A stretch of 64,000 nt of DNA from Streptomyces sp. Tue 6430 (GTDB lineage Bacteria > Actinomycetota > Actinomycetes > Streptomycetales > Streptomycetaceae). Within the stretch, counting starts at the first letter, position 1, and every line of letters starts with the position of its first letter. A program made the position numbers and the translations under genes. The stretch spans positions 57,192 through 121,191 of the forward strand of contig JAKGSH010000005.1 in NCBI GenBank assembly GCA_021568835.1. The letters are read 5' to 3'. Below are positions 56,179-64,000 of the stretch, in pieces. The notes beneath the pieces are model-generated. The model saw nothing but the letters and a program-made list of their open reading frames with translations. It was not told the DNA's origin and ran no database searches.

Positions 56179-56680
56179 ACCCCGAAGCGGGCCTGGCCGT
56201 CGACGCACTCACTCCGATCGTGCTGCGCCGGGTCTTCGGTGCCTTCCCGACCGGGGTGACGGTGCTCTCGGCCCTGGTCGACGGCGAACCGGTCGGCATG
56301 ACCGCCTCCTCCTTCGTACCGGTGTCGCTGGATCCGCCGCTCGTCTCCCTGTGCGCCGCGCTCACGTCGACGACATGGCCGCGGCTGCGCAGGGCCGCCC
56401 GCGTCGGGATCAGCGTGCTGGGCAGCACCCAGGAAAGAGCCGGCAGGCAGTTCGCGGCCCCCGGCGCCGACCGCTTCGCGGGTCTCGACTGGTACTGCAC
56501 AGCCGAGGGCGCCGTCCTGCTCAGCGGCGCCGGCGCCTGGTTCGACTGCTCCGCCGAGCGGGAGATCGGTGCGGGGACCACCGGATCGCGCTGCTGCGCG
56601 TGCACGCCGTGGGCAGCGATCCGCTCGTCCCGCCGCTGGTGTTCCACGGCAGCAGATACCGCACCCTCGCCGGGCAGTGA
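56175..56680 (+). CDS. Flavin reductase (DIM6/NTAB family), frameshifted
   Basis: GTG at 56175. RRVFGAFPTGVTVLSALVDGEPVGMTASSFVPVSLDPPLVSLCAALTSTTWPRLRRAARVGISVLGSTQERAGRQFA is the flavin-binding core, with the family's GMTASSF.PVS.DPPLV hallmark. Near 56575, in a G run, the frame shifts. The other frame completes it (DHRIALLRVHAVGSDPLVPPLVFHGSRYRTLAGQ) at 56680, about 168 residues. It supplies reduced FMN to two-component monooxygenases, a candidate partner of the luciferase-like enzyme at 22868, as BtrV is for BtrO. It is coupled to the decayed monooxygenase upstream. Confidence 0.85.
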
Positions 56681-56802
56681 CGCGGAGCGGTACGCGCACC
56701 GGGCAGCGGTCGTACACGACGGCGGCTCACGGCGAACGGTACGCACACGCAAAGCCGTCATATCAAGACGCACGCACGCAGAACAGTCGGCTGTCGAGCG
56801 GC

Positions 56803-56842
56803 AGGCGCACCCAACGGCAGGCACACCCAACGGAAGGCGCAC
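56803..56842 (+). repeat. Tandem 16-bp repeat before fabH-like gene
   Basis: Two copies of AGGCGCACCCAACGGC (second copy with two changes) and half a third, ending at the ribosome-binding site of the 56845 gene. Confidence 0.8.
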
Positions 56843-56844
56843 TG

Positions 56845-57846
56845 ATGTCGCAGTACGCACACGCGGCGGAACGGCCGCGGCAGGCGAGGATCGCGGGGGT
56901 CGGCGGCTACCGGCCGCGACGCGTCGTCGGCAACGAGGAGATCTGCCGCCGCCTCGACTCCACCGACCAGTGGATCCGGCGCAGGACCGGGATCGAGAGC
57001 AGGCGCTTCGCCGAACCGGACGAGACGCTGGAGGCGATGGCGTCGGCCGCTGTCGACAAGGCGTTGGCCGAGGCCGGGGTCGAGCCGTCGCGGATCGGTG
57101 CGGTCATCGCGGCCACCATGACCTACCTCTATCAGGCGCCACCGCTGGCCGCCCGGATCGGCGCCCTCCTCGACGGCTTCCACGGCGCCGCGTTCGATGT
57201 GTCGGGGGCCTGCGCCGGATTCTGCCAGGCGCTGGAGGTGGCCAGGACCCTGGTCTCCACCGGCAGCGTCGAGTACGTGGCCGTGGTCGGCGCCGAGCGG
57301 ATGTCCGACATCGTCGACCCGGCCGACCGCTCCACCGCCTTCCTGTTCGGTGACGGCGCCGGAGCCGTGGTGGTCGGACCGTCGCAGGAGATCGGTATCT
57401 TCCCGCCGAGCTGGGGCAGCGAGCCTGCCGAAGCGGACGCCATCGCCCAGCCCGACGCCTGGCTCTGCGGTCCGGAGCGGCCCGAAGCCGCGGACCGCTT
57501 TCTCCGCATGGAGGGGCAGGAGGTGTTCAAATGGGTCACCTCCTCCGTTCCCCGCGGCGCCGCCGGCGCGCTGGAACGGGCCGGACTGACCGTGCGAGAC
57601 CTCGCGGCGTTCGTGCCGCACCAGGCCAATCTGCGCATCATCGACTCCCTGGCCGCCTCTCTCGCCCTGCCCGACCACGTCCGCGTGGCGCGTGACGTCG
57701 TCGAATCCGGCAACACCTCGGCCGCGTCCATACCACTGGCGATGGAGTCGGTATTGGCTCAGGGGGACGTGTCGGGTCGCCCGGCGCTGCTGCTCGGCTT
57801 CGGCTCCGGGCTGGGACACTGCGCTCAGGCGGTGGTCCTCCCCTGA
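56845..57846 (+). CDS. 3-oxoacyl-[acyl-carrier-protein] synthase III (FabH type)
   Basis: 333 residues, ATG at 56845 behind GGAAGG. Complete KASIII: ARIAGVGGYRPRRVVGNEEI, TDQWIRRRTGIESRRFA, DVSGACAGFCQALEVA (Cys nucleophile), LFGDGAGAVVVG, AAFVPHQANLRIIDSLA (His) and ESGNTSAASIPLAMESVL (Asn), so the Cys-His-Asn triad is intact. It condenses an acyl-CoA starter with malonyl-ACP, or transfers acyl groups. It is separate from the KASIII-like enzyme at 29970, which lacks the Asn loop. It suggests a fatty-acyl or short polyketide element in the product, or a duplicate housekeeping enzyme. It converges with and overlaps the regulator gene by 22 bases. Confidence 0.9.
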   Translation: MSQYAHAAERPRQARIAGVGGYRPRRVVGNEEICRRLDSTDQWIRRRTGIESRRFAEPDETLEAMASAAVDKALAEAGVEPSRIGAVIAATMTYLYQAPPLAARIGALLDGFHGAAFDVSGACAGFCQALEVARTLVSTGSVEYVAVVGAERMSDIVDPADRSTAFLFGDGAGAVVVGPSQEIGIFPPSWGSEPAEADAIAQPDAWLCGPERPEAADRFLRMEGQEVFKWVTSSVPRGAAGALERAGLTVRDLAAFVPHQANLRIIDSLAASLALPDHVRVARDVVESGNTSAASIPLAMESVLAQGDVSGRPALLLGFGSGLGHCAQAVVLP

Positions 57847-59700
57847 TCGAGCCGATATGCGGTGCCTTCCCGCGCGTAGAGATGGATGAGCCGGGGCAGT
57901 GCGTACACCGCGTGGTGCACGGTGACCTCACCGGCCGGTGAGGTCACCACCCCGGCGCCGATCAAAGCCTCCAGCTCTCGCAGGGCCGCGGCTTCGTCGC
58001 GGCCGAGTGCGACGGCCGCCCGGGCGAGGGTGAACGGCCGGCCTGGCGCGAGCCGTCCGAGGCGCAGCAGCGCCGCGCGGCCCGACGGGGACAGATCCCG
58101 CCAACCGTGGGCCAGACGGGGCCGTACGGCGATGTCACCGGCGGCGAGTTCGTCGAGCACGGCCTCCTCGTCGGCCAGCCGGGAGGCGTACTCCCGCAGC
58201 GGCAGATGGCGCAGTACGGCCAGCTTCAGCCCGCTGGCCCGTACCGCGAGCGGCAGCATCCCGCCCGCCGTGACGATCTCCCGCGCGGCGTCGAGGTCGC
58301 TGTGCAGACGGCGGCGGCCGATGATCCTGCCGAGCAGTTCCAGCGCCTCGGACATGGTGTACGGCGGCAGCTCCACCCGGCGGACCGGTGCCAGGCCGGC
58401 GAGCTGGGCGCGTGAGGTCAGCAACGTTGCGCTCTCACCCTCGGCGGGCAGCAGCACACGGGCGACCTTCTCGTCCGGTACGTCGTCGAGGACCAGCAGG
58501 ACCTTACGGCCGGCGAGCCAGGCGTGCCAGCGCGCGAGGGTCCGCGCCGGGTCGTCGCCCGGCTGGTCGGACAGGCGCACCAGCCGGGCGAGTTCGGCCA
58601 GGGTGGCCTGCCACGACCGTGGCGCTCCGCCCGCCGTGCGCGGTGCCACCAGTATTCGGCCGTCGGGGAACCGCCCCGGAGCAGATGGGCGGTACGCACC
58701 GCCAGGGCCGTCTTGCCGATCCCCGTCGGGCCGACGAGGAGGGCCACCCGCCCCCCGGGGCCGAGCGTCTCGGTCAGCTCGCTGACCTGTTTGCCGCGGC
58801 CGGTGAAGTCCGCCGCGTCAGCGGGCAGTACCGTGCGCGCGGGCCCGGCGGAGGGGCGGCCGGGCCGCCGGCGAGCAGGGCGTAGTACTGCGCTTCGAGG
58901 GCCGGACTGGGAGTCAGCCCCAGTTCCCGGGCGAGCAGTTGGCGGTATCGGTCGTAGCCTGCGAGTCCCTCGGCTTGGCGCCCGAGCAGACAGAAGGCCT
59001 TCATCCGGGCGGCCTGCAGGCGCTCGCGCAGCGGGTGCCGCTCGACCAGCTCGCCGATCGTGGCCGCGACGGTGGAGGCGCCGCCTCGTTCCAGCTCGGC
59101 TTCCGACCAGTCCTCGTAGCCGCTGAGGAAGTGCTCCTCCAGCCGTTCCGCCTGTGCCCGCAGAAGGGGAGCGTCGTGCAGGTCGGCGAAGGCTCTTCCC
59201 CGCCATAAGTCCAGTGCCTGGCGCAGCAGCGCCGCGGCCGCGTCGAGTTTTCCGGCCGCCGCCGCCTCCCGGCCCTGCCGGGTGAGGTCCTCGAAGACCA
59301 GCGCGTCCAGCTCGGTGCGCTCCACCCGCAGCAGGTAGCCGCCGCGTTCGTGCATGAGCCGGACGGGGCCGGTCTCCATGTCGCCCACGGCGTCGTCGCC
59401 CTCCTCGCCGCCGCTCTTCCGGACGCCGGTGGCCGGAGCGCCGGGTGCGTCCGCCGTGAGGACCCTGCGCAGGGCCGAGACGTAGACGTGGAGGTTCTTC
59501 CGGGCCGTCCGCGGTGGTTCCCCGTGCCACACCGTCTCGGTCAGCACATCGAGCGAGACCGGGCGGTTGGGCTGCGAGAGCAGTACCGCGAGCACCAGCC
59601 GCTGTTTGAGCGGGCCCAAGCGCAAGGGCTTTCCGCAGACCTCGGCCTGCACGGGCCCCAGGACGCGGAATCGCAGGGCACTTCGCTGTCGCTCATCCAT
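57825..59700 (-). CDS. SARP-family regulator with NB-ARC domain, frameshifted
   Basis: ATG at 59700. LRFRVLGPVQAEVCGKPLRLGPLKQRLVLAVLLSQPNRPVSLDVLTETVWHGEPPRTARKNLHVYVSALRRVL is the OmpR-like winged helix. The bacterial activation domain (BTAD) follows (ALDLWRGRAFADLHD, RHPLRERLQAARMKAFCLLGRQAEGLAGYDRYRQLLARELGLTPSPALEAQY). After a shift near 58830, VALLVGPTGIGKTALAVRTAHLL is the P-loop. After another near 58660 the NB-ARC continues (KVLLVLDDVPDEKVARVLLP, TLLTSRAQL, GGMLPLAVRASGLKL) to 57825. Joined length is about 620 residues. SARPs activate antibiotic clusters by binding direct heptamer repeats near promoters. Confidence 0.88.
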
Positions 59701-59998
59701 GGACGCCTCCCACTCGGCCCCGACGTCGTTCGCGCCAATCCTGCACGTCCGCGGCGGACCGGACATGGGGAGACACACCTATGTTCCGGCCCGCCACACC
59801 CACCATCCCGTACCGAGCGGCCCGTCCCGGGTCCCACCGCCCGCCCGGTCGAACGACCGGCGCCGTACGCTCCGCCGCCCACCGTCACCGGCCGCCCCGC
59901 CGTCGGTGCGGCACTCCGGAGACAGGCCGCCGGTTTCTGCCGGACAGTTGCAGGTCTCCTACCTGGAGTGCCGGGGCGGGCGCTGCGATCCTTCACGG
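59701..59998. promoter_or_regulatory. Divergent intergenic region, SARP gene / condensation protein gene
   Basis: About 300 bases between two divergent starts. It must hold both promoters. I do not see clear heptamer direct repeats for SARP binding or a strong -10 box. Confidence 0.4.
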
Positions 59999-61390
59999 AT
60001 GTCTGACAACGAGCCGGCATTACCGGTGAAACAGCAGCCGCCGCCCGAGCGGACCGGACCGCTCACCCATGTGCAGCGCCTGTGGTTGCCCGAGGAACCC
60101 GACCGCCAGGTCGGTTCGCACGAGGACAACCAGTTCCGGGAGCTTCGTCTCGCCACCGCTGTGGGCCTCGAAGACGTACGTCGCGCGGTGCGTGATGTCC
60201 TCGGCCGCCACGAGGTCCTGCGCAGCCGCATCGTCGGCCGGGGCGACACGGCGTACCAGGCGGTCGACGCGGTCGATCCGGGCTGGGAGAAAGTGCTGGT
60301 GGCCTCCGTGCTCGACGGCTGGGACGACGCTGTGGCGGCGGCGCGGCGCACGACCTTCCGCCTCTCCTCGCAGTGGCCGCTCACGCTGCTGATGGGCGTC
60401 GAGGAGGGGAAGGTCTCCCGGATCGCCGTCGTCGTCGACCACTGGGCCGCCGACGGTCTGGGCGTCGTCGTGCTCTTGGACGACCTGACCGCGGCGCTCC
60501 AGGCACAGGCGGAGGACGGCTGCTGGACTCCCGCGGGAGCGGTCGAGCAGCCGGTCGACCTCGCCCTGTGGGAGTCGGCCACGCCCGCCGGCGCGTTGCA
60601 GTCGGAGCGGGCCCTGGCCTATTGGAGGCAGCAGTACGAGCGTCTGGCGCGCGGTCTGTGCGGCCACGGCGCGGTGCCGCCGGTCGCGCCTTCCTCCGGT
60701 GCGGCTCCGCGGCTCTTTCCCGGTTGCACACTGACCTCCGTGCGGGTCGCCGAGGCCGCCGCCGTGGTCGCCGACCGGATGCGCGTGCAGCCCGCGGTGG
60801 TCTACCTCGCCGCCTTCAGCGACGCCATCGGCGCCGCTGAGGGGTCGACCTCGTGGGCACCTTGATGCTCTCGGCGAACCGCCTCACCTCGGCCGCGATG
60901 CGCTCGGTCCGTAACGCGGTCATGAGCGCGCCGGTCGTCCTGAACGTGACACGGCCCGGGCACTTCGCCGAGACCGTGGAGAGAGCCGCAGTCCAGCAGG
61001 TGCGGGCCTTCCGCCACGCCAACGCGGACCACCGGCTGACCGGGGGATCGCGGAAGAAGTTCTCGGGACCTGCGCGACAGCGCCGTCACCAGCGCGATCT
61101 TCAACTTCATGCCCGAGTCGGCGTTGCGGGGTGACCGGCTGCCGGCGATCGTCCGGGACGCCGCTTGCGACGTCGTGGAGCCGATGCCGCCCCGGACGAC
61201 CGCCGCCCGGCACATGTTCATGGCCAGCACGCGGCAGGACCGGGTGACGATGACGCTTCGGTGGCGGGAGGACACCAGCTGGCAGCGGTACGGCGCGCCG
61301 ATGATGCGCTACATCGCGGACCTCATCGTGAACGAGGCCGCGCGGGAACCGGTGCCTGCCGTTTTCGGCCACTCGCAGGGACTGAGGTGA
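59999..61390 (+). CDS. Stand-alone condensation-domain protein, frameshifted
   Basis: ATG at 59999. GPLTHVQRLWLPEEPDRQV, DVLGRHEVLRSRIVGRGD and IAVVVDHWAADGLGVVVLLDDL follow the C-domain pattern. The HHxxxDG motif is present as DHWAADG: first His replaced by Asp, catalytic second His and Asp-Gly kept. Shifts near 60850 and 61065 lead to GTLMLSANRLTSAAMRSVRNAVMSAPVVLNV and SAVTSAIFNFMPESALRGDRLPAIV. Total is about 460 residues, one full C domain without A or PCP. It may form an amide or ester with a free acceptor, or release the chain. Confidence 0.78.
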
Positions 61391-61407
61391 TCGCGCCGCG
61401 AGGTGTC

Positions 61408-61435
61408 GGGCTACGGGCTACGGGCTACGGGCTAC
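61408..61435 (+). repeat. Tandem 7-bp repeat, four copies of GGGCTAC
   Basis: Four perfect copies 18 bases after the stop of the condensation-domain gene. Likely length-variable. Confidence 0.95.
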
Positions 61436-62007
61436 GGGTTGCGGTGGCGGAGGCGCGTTCGCGGCCTGATGATCCGGTCCGACACGGTGATCTTGCTGCG
61501 GGCCCTGCGGGGAGACGGGTACGGCCACCGCGTGATCATCGGTGGCTGCGGGCCCGCGGTGCGTAGGCCGAGGGGCTTGCGCCGTCGGGGCGAGCCCCGC
61601 AGCCGGCGGCGAGGGTGGTGGCCGAGCACCGCGGGTGAGGAACGGGCGGTAAGGCGGTGCCCGACCGGCGTCGTCGTGACTGATCGGCGGGGACGGACCG
61701 GTACCCGGTTGACGGTCACGCCCGAGGTGTGGCACCCGTTCGCGCTGTGGAGGGGAAGGCGGCCGAGGTCGGCCGCGTACCCACCGCGCGGGCTGCCCTG
61801 CAGTTCCCGCCCGTGCATGTCCCCTCGCTGCCCCCTGGAGGGGGCCTTCCATCGGGGTGGGCGGGGCGCGGGGACGTACGGCGGGGAGCGGGCGGTGCGT
61901 GAGCGCGATGTGGTCGTGACCCGGCTGCGGGGGCGACGCGACCAGGTGGGGAGACCGACCACGTGCCGGTGCCGGTGCTCGTCGACGTCGAGGGGGTCCG
62001 AGCGGCG

Positions 62008-62053
62008 GCCGGTGACCGCGTTCGCCGACTGTGCGACGAACGCGGTCACCGGC
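62008..62053. terminator. 17-bp perfect hairpin between convergent condensation genes
   Basis: GCCGGTGACCGCGTTCG and its exact complement around a 12-base loop. It lies between the two convergent genes, closer to the minus-strand one, so it may act as a bidirectional terminator; no T-run. Confidence 0.6.
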
Positions 62054-62260
62054 TTGGTGGTGATACCCGGACGCCCGTCGCGGGGGCCGGTGCGGACCGC
62101 TACGCGCTCCGGGTCCTGCGCGAGGACCCCTGCGGTCCTGCCCGAGCCGGTGGTGACGGCAGATCGTGACCCGCGTACGTGTCCGGCCGAGTTGCGCGGC
62201 GGGCTCCTCGGTCGGCACGCGGCGCTCAGGGAAGTGGGCGGAGACCGTGGCGAGCAGCTG

Positions 62261-63816
62261 TCACCGTCGAGCCTGCGCGGGCCCGTCCGGCACACCCCCG
62301 GGCGGGCGTCCGTCCGCGTCCGGCGCCGCCCTGGCGCGCTCGGCGTCGCCGTCCGCAGCGGCCTGTGCGGCCATCCGCGCGGTCGTCCCGGTGGTCTGTG
62401 CGACCGTCTCCTGGAACGCCGCCTCGATTGCGGCCGCCTCCATGGCATAGGCGAACGCCTCGGCCTGCGCGGGCGAGACATAGTGCGTGTCGATGCGGAT
62501 CTCGAAGCGCAGCCCGCCCTCCGGGTGTCGTCGACGTGGACGAACAGCCGCTCCGTCTGGACCTCCTCCCGCGCGAACCAGCGGAAGACGGTGTCCCGGC
62601 GGGCCGCCCGCAGCTCCCGCGCCAGCTCCCGAGGATCCACCTCCCGGCCGGTGTCCGCCGGCAGGGCGTAGGTGCTGCGGTCATTGAAGTAGGTCCTGAT
62701 GCTCGCGTCCTCGCCGCGCTCGATCGAGATCCGCTCGACCAGGTCGTCCAGGCCCTCGGGGTCGAAGTAGGCGTGCCTGTACGCGGTCGTGCTGCCCCGC
62801 CCGGCCCGCTCAACGGCCTCCACGGCGCTCGCCCCGCGACGTCGACCGCGCACACGCCCGCCTGCGCGACCATGCAGACCACGTCGGCGAAGACCGCCCG
62901 GAAGCGGTTGTTGACCACCGGCCGCACCACCACCGGGCTGATGCCCGTGACCCGGTACAGCCCGACCGCGAACAGGCCCAGCAGGACCCCCGGTACCGTG
63001 GTGCCCGTCCGCGCGGCGATCGTCGGCAACGCCGCCGTCAGCGCCGGCGAGTGGAACTGCGCGGCCCAGTGCCGTGGCTCGCGCGGGTCGGTGGGGCCGG
63101 GCAGCTGCTGCGCGGGCATCGCCCGCAGGACGCCCTCGAAGTGCCGCAGCGCCCGCTCGTTCTGCCGCTGCCCCGCGGCGGACCGCTGCCAGCGCGCCTG
63201 CTCCAGCTGCTGCATCCGCTGACCGGCGTGGTGTCCCGGGCCCGTAACTGGTCCAGCATGATCGCACCGCCGAGGCCGTCGGTGACCAGGTGGTGCATGA
63301 CGGTGACCTGTTGGACAGGACGGCCGTGCCGGCGTACGGCCGCCATCCGCACCGGCCACTGCCCGGCGAAGTCGAACGGCTCGCTGCGATAGCGCTCCTC
63401 GACCGCGGCGGCGACCTCCTGCGGGTCGGTGTCCGGAGCTGCGTCGTACACCTCCAGCGTGGCGCGCCCAGTGGAGAAGAGCTGCTGGAGCGCCCGGCCT
63501 CCCGGGGCGAAGCGCAGCCGGGTACGCATCGAGGGGAAGCGCTCCATCATGTAGCGCAGTTCGGCGGCGAGGTCGTCCAGCGTCGTGCCGGGCTCCACCG
63601 CGACCCGGCCGCCGATCGGCAGCTGGTTGCGCTGCCGGCCCATCGCCTGCCAGATCTCCCACATTCCCCAGGACATCTCCTCCAGGCCTTCGCCCTCGCC
63701 GGCGAATTCCACCGCCACGCGCTCGACGGCGGCCGGCGCGGCGGGGGGTGCCGGCCCGGTGCCCTTGTCCCGGCGCCCATCTCGGCGGCGTCCGCCGCCT
63801 CCTCCTCGATCCCCAT
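62261..63816 (-). CDS. Stand-alone condensation-domain protein, several frameshifts
   Basis: ATG at 63816 overlaps the end of the preceding gene region. After an early shift, VERVAVEFAGEGEGLEEMSWGMWEIWQAMGRQRNQLPIGGRVAVEPGTTLDDLAAEL leads into the C domain with VTVMHHLVTDGLGGAIMLDQL, an intact HHxxxDG. Further shifts near 63230, 62830 and 62500 give LLGLFAVGLYRVTGISPVVVRPVVNNRFRAVFADVVCM, YRHAYFDPEGLDDLVERISIERGED, RYFNDRSTYALP-like and an Ala/Glu-rich tail to 62261. Total is about 515 residues. The N..R segment (RPVVNNRF) resembles the latch region of C domains. No A or PCP domain is attached. Confidence 0.75.
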
Positions 63817-63817
63817 C

Positions 63818-64000
63818 TCACACCCTCGCCATCTGCGCCCGGTGGCGCGACCACATCAGGAACTTCCGTGCCTTGCCGTCGGCCCCACGACCGGGTCCGC
63901 TTCCACGACCACGAGCCCGCTGTGGGCGTGGCCGCCGCGGCACCCGTCAGGGCGCCCCGTACCGCGGCCGTACGGTCGGGTCCGGGCAGTGTGCAGCGCG
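63818..64000 (-). CDS. 3' end of a gene cut by the window edge
   Basis: The minus-strand frame ending at the TGA at 63818-63820 reads GADGKARKFLMWSRHRAQMARV at its C-terminus, with coding-like sequence upstream after a probable shift near 63870. It lies two bases from the start of the condensation protein and is likely in the same operon. Too little is present to name it; the lysine-rich end is compatible with, but does not prove, an acyl-adenylate-forming enzyme. Confidence 0.4.

Larger units (their letters stand above)
61391..62260. other. 870-bp intergenic stretch between convergent genes
   Basis: Very G+C-rich. Long open frames exist on both strands, but none shows domain similarity, believable composition or a start. 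Apart from the tandem repeat at 61408 and the hairpin at 62008-62053 I can support nothing here. Confidence 0.45.

Noticed and set aside
56845..57846. FabH as a simple housekeeping gene unrelated to the cluster
   Set aside because: Not adopted outright: housekeeping fabH normally sits with fabD, acpP and fabF, which are absent here; cluster membership remains unproven.
61432..63267. Very long minus-strand open frame of about 610 codons
   Set aside because: Only its 62500-62830 part matches condensation-domain sequence; the remainder is Arg/Pro/Ser-rich, typical of a non-coding frame in high-G+C DNA.
1..64000. CRISPR array
   Set aside because: The only regular short repeats are tandem arrays without spacers (41413, 56803, 61408).
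1..64000. tRNA or rRNA genes and a tRNA-linked attachment site
   Set aside because: I saw no cloverleaf with a TTCGAATC-type T-loop and no rRNA core sequence; a dedicated tRNA scan would be needed to exclude them.

Overview
The window looks like Streptomyces or a close relative: very high G+C, GTG starts, SARP/AfsR-type and WYL regulators, MbtH and a nonribosomal peptide synthetase (NRPS) cluster. Many otherwise good genes carry one or more single-base frameshifts, mostly in G/C runs. This points to an indel-prone assembly laid over genuine decay in the mobile-element-rich left part.

Bases 1-22,860 are an accessory, rearranged region. They hold broken genes (an ADP-ribosylglycohydrolase start, a hydrolase end, a TetR end), a frameshifted TetR regulator beside a palindromic operator, a thioredoxin-fold lipoprotein, an oxidoreductase/HxlR pair, a hydrolase/WYL-regulator pair, two acetyltransferases, an SPFH protein, and remnants of IS5, ISL3, Tn3, IS110 and IS6 transposases. 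Three items stand out. First, an IS5-family element (8441-9720) with near-perfect 19-21 bp ends encloses a small colicin-E9-immunity-like gene. Second, a SUKH immunity-like gene lies beside it. Third, a 258-residue protein (18630-19406) appears to contain two histone folds, the first resembling H2A and the second H2B.

Bases 22,868-55,226 are the core of an unassigned NRPS cluster, perhaps continuing past the right edge. A left-running operon (33622 to 22868) encodes SbnA/SbnB-like 2,3-diaminopropionate enzymes, a carbamoyltransferase, a KASIII-like enzyme, an ATP-grasp ligase, a PLP decarboxylase, an acyl carrier protein, a ketosynthase-like partner, two acyl-CoA-dehydrogenase-like proteins, an AcpS-type phosphopantetheinyl transferase and a luciferase-like monooxygenase. 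ATP-grasp + ACP + decarboxylase + flavin monooxygenase parallels the butirosin BtrJ/BtrI/BtrK/BtrO route to 4-amino-2-hydroxybutyrate. SbnA/SbnB plus the carbamoyltransferase suggests diaminopropionate or beta-ureidoalanine. The right-running genes encode a C-PCP protein with a class-II aminoacyl-tRNA-synthetase-like carrier-protein ligase, a PCP-thioesterase, a type II thioesterase, a free adenylation enzyme (Asn-like code), MbtH, A-PCP-C-PCP (Gln-like code) and C-PCP-C-A(dead)-PCP. A VioC/AsnO-type Fe/2-oxoglutarate oxygenase, two ABC exporters and an HTH/NB-ARC regulator lie between them. The NRPS run ends at a perfect 23-bp hairpin.

Bases 55,227-64,000 hold a decayed luciferase-like monooxygenase coupled to a flavin reductase, a FabH, a SARP/NB-ARC regulator, and two stand-alone condensation-domain proteins on opposite strands. 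A gene cut by the window edge follows.

Proposed logic (inference): the left operon makes unusual amino acids and a carrier-bound amino acid, the NRPS assembles them with Asn-like and Gln-like residues plus residues loaded by non-canonical means, the oxygenase hydroxylates one residue, and the ABC pair exports the product. I do not recognise the product.
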